Positions 17,584 to 26,395 of a stretch of DNA of 64,000 nt are shown piece by piece; positions within the stretch are counted from its first letter, which is position 1, and every line of letters begins with the position of its first letter. This stretch comes from Streptomyces morookaense. Its GTDB lineage: Bacteria; Actinomycetota; Actinomycetes; Streptomycetales; Streptomycetaceae. The translations under genes were made by a program, and so were the position numbers. The stretch spans positions 1-64,000 of the forward strand of contig NZ_JABBXF010000043.1 in NCBI RefSeq assembly GCF_013030945.1, given 5' to 3'. The notes under the pieces were generated by a model. The model saw nothing but the letters and a program-made list of their open reading frames with translations, made no database searches and was not told the DNA's origin.

Positions 17584-18378
17584 ATGACCGAGGTATGGGG
17601 ATTCTCCGAGAGCCGCGAGGAGGAGACCCGGCTCACACCGGGCACGCCGTGCTGGACCAGCCTCCTGGTGCACGACCTGGAGGCCACGAAGGACTTCTAC
17701 AGCGGCCTGTTCGGCTGGGACTACTACAACCCGGGTCCGCGTCAACTGGGCCCGTACGTACGTGCAACGATCGACGGACGCGACGTGGCCGGCATCGGCG
17801 AGCTGCCGCCGGACCGTCAACTCCGCATCGCCTGGACCACCTATCTGGCGAGCGACGATGCGGACGCCGCCGCGGAGTGGATCCGCTGCTGCGGCGGGAC
17901 GGTCGGCGTGGGCCCGCTGGCCGCGGACGACGCCGGGCGGCTGGTGCTGGCGTCCGACCCGGCCGGTGCGCTCTTCGGCGTCTGGCAGGGCCAGAACCTG
18001 GTGGGCCACGGCCCCGCGGGCACGCCGGGCGTCCCGGTCTGGCACGAACTGGTGACCCATCAGGGCACCAGCGTGGTCAAGTTCTACCAGTCGCTGTTCG
18101 GCTACGAGACCAAGGCCTCGGGAGGCCTGGAGTCCGACATGCTCACCCTGCATCTGGACGGCCGCCCGGTCGCGGCGATCCGCAGTGCGGGCCCGGGGCT
18201 GCGGATGCCGCTGTGGATGACGTACTTCGAGGTGACGGACGTCGACGCCGCCGCCCGCCGGGTCGTGGAGCTGGGCGGACGGATCGACGAGGCCCCGCAC
18301 CGCGGCCCTGCGGGACGGCAGGCCGCGGTCGAGGATCCCGAGGGCGCGGTGTTCACCCTGCTGCAGTCCGGCCGCTGA
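17584..18378 (+). CDS. VOC (glyoxalase/bleomycin-resistance fold) family protein
   Basis: The 264-aa protein has two VOC repeats, the first starting near PCWTSLLVHDLEATKDFYSG and the second near PVWHELVTHQGTSVVKFYQ; each has the typical FY..LFG(W/Y) pattern and ends in a DP(E/A)GA strand. Members include metal-dependent lyases, dioxygenases and resistance proteins; the role here is unknown. GGAGAG precedes the ATG at 17584; a GTG 6 bp earlier is possible. It converges with the thymidine kinase gene. Confidence 0.88.
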   Translation: MTEVWGFSESREEETRLTPGTPCWTSLLVHDLEATKDFYSGLFGWDYYNPGPRQLGPYVRATIDGRDVAGIGELPPDRQLRIAWTTYLASDDADAAAEWIRCCGGTVGVGPLAADDAGRLVLASDPAGALFGVWQGQNLVGHGPAGTPGVPVWHELVTHQGTSVVKFYQSLFGYETKASGGLESDMLTLHLDGRPVAAIRSAGPGLRMPLWMTYFEVTDVDAAARRVVELGGRIDEAPHRGPAGRQAAVEDPEGAVFTLLQSGR

Positions 18379-18390
18379 CCGTGCGGACCG

Positions 18391-19053
18391 TCAGGCGGAC
18401 GGCCCGTCGGGGTCCACCGGAAGCACGTCGGGCGAGAGGGCGGCGGCATGGGCCGCGGCCGCCGTCATCCGGCGGCGGTGGTGGCGCCGGCACAGCACCT
18501 CGTAACCCACCTCCGCCTGCGGCTGGTTGACGTCGCCGACGACGACCTGCGCGCCCTCCACCACCATCTGCCCGCCCACCGTACGGGCGTTGTGGGTGGC
18601 CCGCGCCCCGCACCAGCACAGGGCCTCGACCTGGAGGACCTCTATCCGGTCGGCGAGTTCGACCAGCCGCCGGGAGCCGGGGAAGAGCCGGGTGCGGAAG
18701 TCGGTGGTGATGCCGAAGGCGAAGACGTCGAGTTCGAGGTCGTCGACGATCCTGGCCAGCTGGTCGATCTGCTCGGGGTCGAGGAACTGCGCCTCGTCGG
18801 CGATGACGTAGTCGGCCCGGCCGCCCGCGGACAGCACGCCCACGACGTGCGCGTAGAAGTCGAACCCCTCGCCCGCCTCCACCGAGTCGGTGACGAGGCC
18901 GAGCCGGGAGGACAGCTTGCCCTCGCCCGCGCGGTCGTTGCGGGTGAAGATCAGGCCCTCCAGGCCGCGCGCCGAGCGGTTGTGCTCGATCTGCAGAGCG
19001 AGGGTGCTCTTTCCGCAGTCCATGGTTCCGGAGAAGAACACCAGCTCGGGCAT
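18391..19053 (-). CDS. tdk: Thymidine kinase
   Basis: The enzyme phosphorylates thymidine with ATP for dTMP salvage. The 220-aa product shows the Walker A loop SGTMDCGKSTLA, the Walker B region DYVIADEAQF, the lasso-domain zinc cysteines (ALCWCGARATHN and LCRRHH), and the substrate loop ARTVGGQMVVEGAQV. It is the last gene of the GNAT/ACS-DUF5998-phosphodiesterase-tdk operon, 55 bp after the previous stop. Confidence 0.95.
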   Translation of the reverse strand: MPELVFFSGTMDCGKSTLALQIEHNRSARGLEGLIFTRNDRAGEGKLSSRLGLVTDSVEAGEGFDFYAHVVGVLSAGGRADYVIADEAQFLDPEQIDQLARIVDDLELDVFAFGITTDFRTRLFPGSRRLVELADRIEVLQVEALCWCGARATHNARTVGGQMVVEGAQVVVGDVNQPQAEVGYEVLCRRHHRRRMTAAAAHAAALSPDVLPVDPDGPSA

Positions 19054-19108
19054 GGGAAGGCCGACTGCCTTTCGGTCGTGGGGAAAAAAGCGTTGGGGTG
19101 CGGGGAAA

Positions 19109-20317
19109 TCAGGAGCGCACTTCGAGCAGCGGTACGAGCTGTTCGACTGGCGTCATCGAGCCGTGCAGCCCGACCATCGCGGACTCGTTGGGCTCGGTCT
19201 CCGTGGCGACGATCGCGACGTCGTCGCGCGCGGCGGCGACCACGTCGCCGATGCGCGCGTACACCCGGTCGTCGACGCCCGTGCCCGGCGGCCCGAACCA
19301 CCCGGCCTCAATGGCCTCGTCGCGCCCGGCGACCCACATCTGCTCGCCGAGGACCTCGCGCCACACGGCCAGCACGTCCGCAGCCGCGCCGGGCACGGCG
19401 TAGACGTGCCGGGCCCGGGCCTCGCCGCCCAGCAGGGCGACGCCGGCGCGCAGCTCCCAGTCCTCGTCGTAGTCGATGCGCGACTCCGGGTCGAACGGGA
19501 TGTCGATCATGCCGTGGTCGGCGGTGACGTAGAGCGCCGAGCGGGGCGGCAGCTGGTCGGCCAGCCGCTGGGCGAGCAGGTCGACGTACATCAGCTGCCC
19601 GCGCCACTCGTCCGAGTCGACGCCGAAGCGGTGCCCCTTGCCGTCGACCTCGCTGTAGTAGGTGTAGACGAGCGAGCGGTCGGCGGCCGCCAGCCGGTCG
19701 GCGGCGAAGTCCATCCGCTCCTCGCCGGAGAGGCGGCCGTGGAAGGTGCCGCCGCTCAGCGCGATCTTCGTCAGCGGGGTGTGCTGGAAGTCCGGTGCGG
19801 AGACCTGGCAGGTGGCGACCCCGGCCGCGTCGGCGAGCTGGAAGACCGTGGGGTACGGCTGCCAGACGTGCGGGTCGGTCCACGGCCGCCAGCGCAGCTG
19901 GTTCATCAGCTGCCCGGTGCCCGGGTCGGCGACCGTGTACCCCGCGAGGCCGTGGGCGCCGGGCGGCAGGCCGGTGCCCACCGAGGCGAGCGAGGTGGCC
20001 GTGGTGGACGGGAAGCCGGCGGTCATCGGCGCGCCGGTGCCGTTCATCGAACTCGGCATCAGCGAGTGCAGGAACGGTGCCTCGTCCGGGTGCGCGCGGA
20101 GCAGCTCCCAGCCCAGTCCGTCGATCAGGAAGACGCAGACCCGGTCGGCGGGCGCCAGTTCCATGCCCGTCGAGAGCCCGGGCACGCCCATGCCGGACGC
20201 GACGGCCGGCAGCAGGTCCGCGAGCGCGCCCGTGCCGTAGCGCGGCAGCGGGGCGGTGCGGGGGTCGAGCAGGACCGGCTCGTGCCAGCCGGATCCCGCG
20301 GTGGTCGGCTGATGCAT
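19109..20317 (-). CDS. Alkaline-phosphatase-superfamily enzyme (nucleotide pyrophosphatase/phosphodiesterase type)
   Basis: The 402-aa protein has the two-metal alkaline phosphatase fold. Metal ligands and nucleophile are seen in order: VCVFLIDGLGW (Asp), GFPSTTATSLASVGTG (Thr nucleophile), YTYYSEVDGKGHRFG, YVTADHGMIDI and the C-terminal MVGLHGSMTP. No signal peptide is visible, so it is cytoplasmic. The substrate is unknown; NPP-type phosphodiesters or phosphonates are possible. The start overlaps the DUF5998 stop by one base. Confidence 0.9.
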   Translation of the reverse strand: MHQPTTAGSGWHEPVLLDPRTAPLPRYGTGALADLLPAVASGMGVPGLSTGMELAPADRVCVFLIDGLGWELLRAHPDEAPFLHSLMPSSMNGTGAPMTAGFPSTTATSLASVGTGLPPGAHGLAGYTVADPGTGQLMNQLRWRPWTDPHVWQPYPTVFQLADAAGVATCQVSAPDFQHTPLTKIALSGGTFHGRLSGEERMDFAADRLAAADRSLVYTYYSEVDGKGHRFGVDSDEWRGQLMYVDLLAQRLADQLPPRSALYVTADHGMIDIPFDPESRIDYDEDWELRAGVALLGGEARARHVYAVPGAAADVLAVWREVLGEQMWVAGRDEAIEAGWFGPPGTGVDDRVYARIGDVVAAARDDVAIVATETEPNESAMVGLHGSMTPVEQLVPLLEVRS

Positions 20318-20904
20318 CAGCGGGCGGTCACCGCGGTCGCCTCGGACAGGGCCTGGGCGAAGGCGAGGGTCTGGCGGACGCTGTCCGGGCCGTCACCCGC
20401 CTCGCTGACCCGCAGGCTCAGGTCGTCGGCGGTGGAGGAACCGGTGTAGCCGTGGTCGGCATCGCAGTTGGGGTCGCCGCAGGCGGCGGGCTCCAGGTCG
20501 ATGCGGGAGACCGCGCCCCAGCCGATGGTCAGGACGACCTCGCGGGGCAGCATGCCCGGGGTGTACGACTCGGGGTTGGCGACGACACGGCTGACCACGA
20601 CCGAGGAGATCCGGTCGAGCTTGACGGACTCCGTCGACGTGGTGGCGTACGGCGAGGGCGAGGTGTTGTCGGCGGCCTGCTCGTCGGTGTGGCTGACGAT
20701 GAAGCGGGTGCCCGTGAGGACGAGGACCGTCACATGGCGGCGGACCTCGTTCGCGTCGAAGGTCGTCTCCTGGTGGACCAGGTACGACACGACCGGCTCC
20801 CCGCCCACGGCGGCCTCCACCGCCTCGGCCACGAGGGCCGGGTAGTAGCCGCTGCGCTCAATGGCTGCGCGCAGCCCCTGGGTCGTCGTACCGGTCTTCG
20901 CCAT
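20317..20904 (-). CDS. DUF5998 family protein
   Basis: This is a 195-aa soluble actinobacterial protein of unknown function, starting MAKTGTTTQGLRAAIERSGYYP. It has a central beta-rich part (RRHVTVLVLTGTRFIVSHTD) and a pair of cysteines in ACGDPNCDADHGY that could bind metal. Its stop overlaps the phosphodiesterase start, and it lies 58 bp after the GNAT/ACS gene, so it is within the operon. Confidence 0.85.
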   Translation of the reverse strand: MAKTGTTTQGLRAAIERSGYYPALVAEAVEAAVGGEPVVSYLVHQETTFDANEVRRHVTVLVLTGTRFIVSHTDEQAADNTSPSPYATTSTESVKLDRISSVVVSRVVANPESYTPGMLPREVVLTIGWGAVSRIDLEPAACGDPNCDADHGYTGSSTADDLSLRVSEAGDGPDSVRQTLAFAQALSEATAVTAR

Positions 20905-20962
20905 ACGCCCATCCTACGGGGCGTACGGGGCCCGGCCGCCGGGCCCTTGCCGTCGACGGGCG

Positions 20963-23884
20963 TCAGTAGTGCGGCAGACTGCGCGGCCCGAGGTCCGTCC
21001 GGGCGGGCGGCCGGGCGAGCCGGAGGGAGGCGCCCAGGACGTGCACCCCGCGCGGGGCGACGATCACGGGCTCCAGGTCCGCGCCGACGACCTCGGGGTG
21101 GTCGTCGACCAGCCGTGAGACGCGCAGCAGCAGCTCCTCCAGGGCGGCGGTGTCCACCGGGGCGGCGCCGCGCCAGCCGAAGAGCAGCGGGGCCGTGCGG
21201 ATCGAGCGGACGATCTCGGCGGCGTCCCGGTCGGTGGCGGGGATCAGCCGGTGGGCGGTGTCCCCGAGCAGCAGGGACGGGGCACCGGCCAGGCCGAAGG
21301 AGAGCACGGCTCCGGCGGCGGGGTCGATGGCGGCCCGGACCACCGTGTCGACGCCGCGCTGCGCCATCGCCTGCACGACGAGCCGGGACTCCTCGCCCGG
21401 GCCGAACAGCCCGGTCAACTCGGCGTAGGCGCGGCGCAGTTCCGCTTCGCCGCCCAGATCCAGCCGGACACCACCGAGGTCGGCGCGGTGCCGCAGGTGC
21501 GGGGCGGTCGGCTTGAGGGCGACGGGAAAGCCGAGGCGCTGCGCGGCGCGGACGGCGGTCTCCGGGTCCGGCGCGGGCAGGGCGGGCAGCACGGCGATGC
21601 CGTAGCGCGCCAGGAGGCGCTGGGTGTCGGCGGCGGAGAGGGTGACGGCCCGCTCCGCGTCGGCCCCGTGCGCCTCGAGCAGCACCTCGATGTCGGCGGC
21701 GGCCCCCGCCTCGTCGACGTCCTCGAACTCCGGCACCCGCCCCGGCTCGGCGGCCTGCCGCCGCCACCGCGCGTACCGCACCGCCTCCGCGAGCGCCCGG
21801 ACGGCACGCTCGGCGGCGGGGTAGGCGGGTATCCGTGCGGACCGGTCCGCACGGACGGCCTGCGCCGGATCGGTGGCGCAGGTGCCGGGCACCGTTGTCG
21901 CAGCCACGGGGCGGCCGTCGTCGGAGGAACACGGCACGCCGTCGGCCGGTCCGGCCGCGGACGCCGCCCGCACGCCGCGGCGGCCATCGGCCTCCGGCAC
22001 CCGGCCGCACCCCGGCGAGCCCGGCTCCGGCGCCGCCCCTTCCCCCGGCGGAGCCGCCAACGCCTCGGCCAGGCCCGGGATTTCCAGGTGGACGACCGCG
22101 ACCGGCTTCGCGACGGGGGCGGCGGCCGCCGCCTCGCGTACGGCCTCCGCCAGGTCACCCGCGGACATGTCGCCGACCCAGGGGATGGCGGTGACGACCG
22201 CCGCGTCGCAGGCCGGGTCCGCCAGGGCCGCGGACAGGGCCGTGCGGAAGTCGTCCGGTGCGGCGGCAGTGGTCAGGTCGCGCGGGGGCAGCGGCCGCAG
22301 GCCCTCGGTGAGGCAGGAGTCGTAGGTGAGGAGGGCGAGGGACTCGGAGTTGCCCAGGATGGCCACGCGCGGGCCCTCGGGGAGGGGCTGGGAGGCGAGC
22401 AGCAGGCCGGTGTCGGCCAGTTCCGTGACGGTGTCGACGCGGATGACGCCCGCCTGCCGCAGCAGGTCGGAGACGGTGGCGTCGGGGATGCGGGTGGTGG
22501 GCACCGTGTGCCCGGCGGGGGCGGAGGCGCCGTGCCGGGCGCCCTTCACGACCACGACCGGCTTGCGGGCGGCGGTGCGCCGGGCCAGGCGCGTGAACTT
22601 GCGGGGGTTGCCGATGGATTCCAGGTACATCAGGACGACGTCCGTCTCCGGGTCGTCGTGCCAGTACTGGAGGAAGTCGTTGCCGGAGACGTCCGCCCGG
22701 TTCCCGGCGGAGACGAAGGTGGAGATGCCGACCAGCCCGGCGGCGCGCCGGTGCAGCCCGCCCAGCAGGGCGATGCCGATGGCGCCGGACTGGCTGAAGA
22801 GCCCCAGCCGCCCGGCGGCGGGGAGTTCGGGCGAGAGGGAGGCGTTGAGCCGGACGTCCCCGGCGGTGTTGAGCAGGCCGAGGGCGTTGGGCCCGACGAT
22901 CCGCATCCCGTACGAGCGGGCCTGCCGGACCAGCTCGCGCTGCCGCTCGCGGCCCTCGGGGCCGCTCTCGGCGTACCCGGCGGAGAGGACGACGAGGCCC
23001 TGCACCCCGTGCTCCCCGCAGTCGGCCACGACGGACGGCACCTGCTCCGCCGGCACGGCCACGACCGCCAGGTCGACCGGCTCCGCGATGCCGCGCACCG
23101 ACCGGTGGGCGGGGACGCCCTCGGGCTCCAGCTTCGAAAGCCCTTCGGGGAAGGCGTGGTTGACCGCGTACGTGCGCCCGGTGAAGCCGCCCGCGAGCAG
23201 GTTGCGCAGGACGGTGCGGCCCATGCCGCCGGGCTCGCGGCCGGTGCCGACGACGGCGACGGAGCCGGGGGCGAGGAGGCGCTGGACGGAGCGGGCCTCG
23301 GCGCGCTGCTCGCGGGCGCGCTGGACGGCGAGGGAGCGGTCGGTGGGCTCCAGGTCGAGTTCGAGGCGCACGACACCGTCCTCGAAGCTGCGCTTCTGGG
23401 TGTAGCCCGCGTCCGTGAAGACCTTGATCATCTTCGTGTTGGCCGGCAGCACCTCGGCCGTGAAGCGCCGGATCCCGCGCTCGCGCGCGACGGCCGCGAT
23501 GTGCTCCAGGAGGGCGGAGGCGACGCCGCGGCCCTGGTGGGCGTCCTGGACGAGGAAGGCGACCTCGGCCTCGTCGGTGGCGCCGGACGCGGGCACGCGG
23601 TCGTAGCGCACGGTGGCGATGAAGTCGCCGTGGACGGTGGCGGCGAGGCCGACGCGGTCCACGTAGTCGTGGTGGGTGAAGCGGTGCACGTCCCGGTCGG
23701 AGAGCCGGGGGTACGGGGCGAAGAAGCGGTAGTACTTGGACTCGTCCGAGACCTGTTCGTAGAAGCTGACCAGGCGCTGCGCGTCGTCGGCGGTGATGGG
23801 GCGGATCTGCGCGGTGCCGCCGTCGCGCAGCACGACATCGGCTTCCCAGTGCGTCGGGTACGCGTGCTCGGACGGCGTCTGCAT
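20963..23884 (-). CDS. Bifunctional GNAT acetyltransferase / NDP-forming acyl-CoA synthetase
   Basis: The 973-aa fusion has an N-terminal GNAT domain (about residues 1-185, acetyl-CoA loop VQDAHQGRGVASALLEH), a CoA-binding Rossmann domain (SVAVVGTGREPGGMG), a CoA-ligase domain, a linker of roughly 90 residues rich in Ala, Pro, Gly and Asp, and an ATP-grasp domain (FPVALKPTAPHLRH). Related PatA/Pat proteins acetylate lysines of acetyl-CoA synthetase and other enzymes. The phospho-His region reads AGHTVPTTRIPD instead of the usual SHTGALAG, so synthetase activity is doubtful. The ATG at 23884 heads the operon, divergent from ptsH. Confidence 0.92.
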   Translation of the reverse strand: MQTPSEHAYPTHWEADVVLRDGGTAQIRPITADDAQRLVSFYEQVSDESKYYRFFAPYPRLSDRDVHRFTHHDYVDRVGLAATVHGDFIATVRYDRVPASGATDEAEVAFLVQDAHQGRGVASALLEHIAAVARERGIRRFTAEVLPANTKMIKVFTDAGYTQKRSFEDGVVRLELDLEPTDRSLAVQRAREQRAEARSVQRLLAPGSVAVVGTGREPGGMGRTVLRNLLAGGFTGRTYAVNHAFPEGLSKLEPEGVPAHRSVRGIAEPVDLAVVAVPAEQVPSVVADCGEHGVQGLVVLSAGYAESGPEGRERQRELVRQARSYGMRIVGPNALGLLNTAGDVRLNASLSPELPAAGRLGLFSQSGAIGIALLGGLHRRAAGLVGISTFVSAGNRADVSGNDFLQYWHDDPETDVVLMYLESIGNPRKFTRLARRTAARKPVVVVKGARHGASAPAGHTVPTTRIPDATVSDLLRQAGVIRVDTVTELADTGLLLASQPLPEGPRVAILGNSESLALLTYDSCLTEGLRPLPPRDLTTAAAPDDFRTALSAALADPACDAAVVTAIPWVGDMSAGDLAEAVREAAAAAPVAKPVAVVHLEIPGLAEALAAPPGEGAAPEPGSPGCGRVPEADGRRGVRAASAAGPADGVPCSSDDGRPVAATTVPGTCATDPAQAVRADRSARIPAYPAAERAVRALAEAVRYARWRRQAAEPGRVPEFEDVDEAGAAADIEVLLEAHGADAERAVTLSAADTQRLLARYGIAVLPALPAPDPETAVRAAQRLGFPVALKPTAPHLRHRADLGGVRLDLGGEAELRRAYAELTGLFGPGEESRLVVQAMAQRGVDTVVRAAIDPAAGAVLSFGLAGAPSLLLGDTAHRLIPATDRDAAEIVRSIRTAPLLFGWRGAAPVDTAALEELLLRVSRLVDDHPEVVGADLEPVIVAPRGVHVLGASLRLARPPARTDLGPRSLPHY

Positions 23885-23961
23885 GGGGCCAGAGTACGGC
23901 GGAGCCCTGACAACGCGACCGACGCGACCGGTGCGTCCGAGCACCGCGCGGCCCGTGCGAC

Positions 23962-23977
23962 ACTGGTCTAGACAACC
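23962..23977. promoter_or_regulatory. DasR-responsive element (dre) upstream of ptsH
   Basis: ACTGGTCTAGACAACC matches the dre consensus ACTGGTCTAGACCACT at 14 of 16 positions. It ends 24 bp before the ptsH start. In S. coelicolor DasR, the GntR repressor sensing glucosamine-6-phosphate, controls PTS genes including ptsH. Confidence 0.85.
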
Positions 23978-24001
23978 GCTCACGACTCGAAGGGCAACAC
24001 C

Positions 24002-24283
24002 ATGGTTGAGCGCCGCGTAAACGTCGGCTGGGCCGAGGGCCTGCACGCCCGCCCGGCGTCGATCTTCGTCCGTGCGGCGACCGCCGCCGGCGTCCCCGTG
24101 ACCGTCGCCAAGGCGGACGGGAACCCCGTCAACGCCGCCTCGATGCTGGCCGTGCTCGGCCTGGGCGCCCAGGGTGGCGAGGAGCTCGTCCTGGCCTCCG
24201 AGGCGGACGGTGCCGAGGCCGCGCTCGACCGTCTGGCCAAGCTGGTCGCCGAGGGTCTCGAGGAGCTCCCCGAGACCGTCTGA
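24002..24283 (+). CDS. ptsH: HPr, phosphocarrier protein of the PTS
   Basis: HPr carries phosphate from enzyme I to the EIIA domains of sugar phosphotransferase systems. The 93-aa protein has the active His15 in GLHARPAS and Ser47 at the place of the regulatory serine (NAASML). The ATG at 24002 is preceded by GAAGGGCAACACC. A dre site lies in the promoter, and a perfect hairpin follows the stop. Confidence 0.97.
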   Translation: MVERRVNVGWAEGLHARPASIFVRAATAAGVPVTVAKADGNPVNAASMLAVLGLGAQGGEELVLASEADGAEAALDRLAKLVAEGLEELPETV

Positions 24284-24299
24284 TCCGCCGGTTTCCCTG

Positions 24300-24343
24300 C
24301 AGTGGGGCCGCGGCCGCCGGGTGAGGCGGCCGCGGCCCCACTG
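24300..24343. terminator. Perfect 19-bp bidirectional terminator hairpin
   Basis: Arms CAGTGGGGCCGCGGCCGCC (24300-24318) and GGCGGCCGCGGCCCCACTG (24325-24343) flank a 6-base loop, between converging ptsH and the GntR gene. Confidence 0.88.
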
Positions 24344-24347
24344 TCGC

Positions 24348-25064
24348 CTAGGTGCGTACGCCGGCCGTGCTCGCGGACGGTTTCGCGCCCGGCACGGCCT
24401 GCCGCACCGGCCGTCTCAGCCGGTAGGCACCCGGCGCCCGGTCCGTGCGGGCGGCGGCCAGCGCGCGGGCCCGCTCCGCGTCACCGCGGGCGACCGCGTC
24501 CACCAGGGCCCCGTACGCCTCCCAGGTCTCCGCCGGATGCACCGGCGGCTCGGCCGCGTACATCCACGCGATCTTGCGGCGCAGCTGGGTGAGCAGCGTG
24601 ATGAGGCTCGGGCTGCAGGAGGCCTGGGCGAGGGTCTCGTCGAACCAGTCGGCCAGCGGCCGCAGTTCACCGGTGCGCCCGGCGCGCACCCGCTCCTGGC
24701 CGAGGCGCACGAGGCCGCGCAGCACCTTCAGATGTGCCTCCGTGCGCCGCTGTGCGGCCCGCGCGGCACCCAACGGCTCCAGCAGGGCCCGCACTTCGAG
24801 CAGGTCGGCGGCCTCCTGGGCGGTCGGCTCGGCCACGCACGCCCCGGCGTGCCGGCGGGTGTTGACGAACCCCTCGGAGGCCAGCGTGCGCAGGGCCTCG
24901 CGCACGGGGACCCGGGAGACGCCGTAACGGCGGGCGAGGAGTTCCTCGATGAGCCGGCTGCCGGGCGGGAAAGTGCCGGAAACGATGTCGTCACGGATCG
25001 CGGTGCAGACCGCATGCGTGGAAATGCGGCCGCCCTCGCGCGCCCCTCCGCCGTCACCGTTCAT
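24348..25064 (-). CDS. GntR-family transcriptional regulator (FCD type)
   Basis: The 238-aa regulator has an N-terminal winged helix (IRDDIVSGTFPPGSRLIEE, RYGVSRVPVREALRTLASEG) and an all-helical FCD ligand domain (LLEVRALLEPLGAARAAQR onward). FCD proteins usually sense small organic acids. The target is unknown, although the converging ptsH makes a link to carbon use possible. The start is uncertain: ATG at 25064 or GTG at 25088; neither has a strong ribosome site. Confidence 0.87.
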   Translation of the reverse strand: MNGDGGGAREGGRISTHAVCTAIRDDIVSGTFPPGSRLIEELLARRYGVSRVPVREALRTLASEGFVNTRRHAGACVAEPTAQEAADLLEVRALLEPLGAARAAQRRTEAHLKVLRGLVRLGQERVRAGRTGELRPLADWFDETLAQASCSPSLITLLTQLRRKIAWMYAAEPPVHPAETWEAYGALVDAVARGDAERARALAAARTDRAPGAYRLRRPVRQAVPGAKPSASTAGVRT

Positions 25065-25170
25065 GTCCGGCGACTCTATGGCAATCACATCCGGTTTCCG
25101 ATGGTGCCGCTGCCGCCATGGATCTGTTTTGGCCAGCCGGACCGCACACCGACGTGCACACCGACGCAAA

Positions 25171-25194
25171 GGACCCCGGCCGGAGCCGGGGTCC
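25171..25194 (-). terminator. Terminator after the M23 peptidase gene
   Basis: GGACCCCGGC (25171-25180), loop CGGA, GCCGGGGTCC (25185-25194), followed on the minus strand by TTTGCG. It lies 23 bp past the peptidase stop. Confidence 0.8.
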
Positions 25195-25216
25195 CGAAAG
25201 TCTGCGGAGCAGGCCG

Positions 25217-26020
25217 TTACAGGCTGACGCCGTGGGAACGCAGGTAGGCGACCGGGTCGATGTCCGAGCCGTAGGTCGGGGCCGTACGGGCCTCGAAGTG
25301 CAGGTGCGGCCCGGTGACATTGCCGGTGGCGCCGGAGAGGCCGATCTGCTGACCGGCGGTGACCGTGTCGCCGACGGAGACGCCGATGGACGACAGGTGG
25401 CCGTACTGGGTGTACGTGCCGTCGTTCATCTTGATGACGATGTTGTTGCCGTAGGCGCCGCCCCAGCCCGCCTCGACGATGGTGCCCGCGCCCACGGCGT
25501 GCACCGAAGTGCCCGACTCCGCATGGAAGTCGACGCCGGTGTGGCTGCCGGAGGACCAGAGGCCGCTGGAGGCCTTGTACGGGGTGGAGACGTAGGAGCC
25601 CTCGATCGGCATCACGAAGAGGTTGAGGCGCTTGCGCTCCTCGTCGCGGGCGGCGCGCTCCTTCTCGGCGCGCTCGGCGTCGGCCTTGCGCTGGGCCTCC
25701 GCGGCGTGCTTCGTGGCCTCGGCGGCCCGCTGCTTGGCGTCCTTCTCGGCCTGCTGCCGGACGCTGGCCTCGTCGGCCGCGCTGCGCTGGGTCTCGGCCT
25801 GGGCGTCGACGTTGCCGGAGATGGCGTCGCTCATCACGATGGCCTGGGTGAGGCCGGTGTCCTCGGTGCGGTGTGCTTCGTCCGCGGCGGCCATCGCCGG
25901 GGCGGCGAAGCCTGCGACCACGCCACCTGCGGTGAGGGTGGCTATGCCCGCGATGTTGGCGCCGGTACGGACGGCGCGGCTCGGACGGCGGTGCTTCCCG
26001 GTGGGACGGGTGAACGCCAT
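25217..26020 (-). CDS. Secreted M23 (LytM-type) cell-wall peptidase
   Basis: The 267-aa exported peptidoglycan endopeptidase has a basic N-terminus and hydrophobic segment ending in a signal peptidase site near APAMA|AADE (about residue 45), a charged Ala/Glu/Lys coiled coil (about 75-130), and a C-terminal M23 domain. The zinc motif HTGVDFH and HLHFE are intact, and the central YGNNIVIKMNDG strand is present. It probably cleaves peptide cross-links during growth or germination. A ydaO c-di-AMP riboswitch lies in its leader. Confidence 0.95.
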   Translation of the reverse strand: MAFTRPTGKHRRPSRAVRTGANIAGIATLTAGGVVAGFAAPAMAAADEAHRTEDTGLTQAIVMSDAISGNVDAQAETQRSAADEASVRQQAEKDAKQRAAEATKHAAEAQRKADAERAEKERAARDEERKRLNLFVMPIEGSYVSTPYKASSGLWSSGSHTGVDFHAESGTSVHAVGAGTIVEAGWGGAYGNNIVIKMNDGTYTQYGHLSSIGVSVGDTVTAGQQIGLSGATGNVTGPHLHFEARTAPTYGSDIDPVAYLRSHGVSL

Positions 26021-26047
26021 GCTGCGGCTTTTTCCTTTCCTTCCTTC

Positions 26048-26181
26048 TCGCCTACCGGGTTAGCTGACGGGTTCGGAGCAGGAAGGTCTCCTACGGCTCC
26101 CTCGTGAGAGGGACCCGATTCACCCCAAGGGAACGGTGGTTCCCCGGCTCCCCTGGCTCGCGCCGTACGGGGACTCGGCGA
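26048..26181 (-). promoter_or_regulatory. ydaO/yuaA c-di-AMP riboswitch
   Basis: Read on the minus strand, the leader contains the conserved blocks GGGGAACCACCG, TTGGGGTGAATCGGGT, then CCGAACCCGTCAGCTAACC and GGTAGGCGA. Terminal TCGCC (26181-26177) and GGCGA (26052-26048) pair as P1. Members of this class bind c-di-AMP and usually turn off cell-wall hydrolase genes in Streptomyces. It ends 27 bp before the M23 peptidase start, so it probably acts by termination or by masking the ribosome site. Confidence 0.93.
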
Positions 26182-26330
26182 TGGCGGTCCGGGAACCGCG
26201 GTTGCGGTTCCGGTCTGACGGACTGCCGCCCCGACGCTAATCGCCGTCAGATTCGAACGGCAAACAGAAGGCGGGTTTTATGACGTACGCCACACCATCA
26301 ACATGCAACCTCTGCCTGAAATTGGACATA

Positions 26331-26370
26331 AGGGAGGCACGCGGGCCCCTGCGGACCCACGCGCCTCCCT
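26331..26370 (-). terminator. Terminator after the M16 peptidase operon
   Basis: AGGGAGGCACGCGGG (26331-26345) and CCCACGCGCCTCCCT (26356-26370) pair over 15 positions with two non-Watson-Crick positions, 25 bp past the M16 stop. Confidence 0.75.
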
Positions 26371-26395
26371 CCGTCTGCCGCTTTCTGACGGTTCG

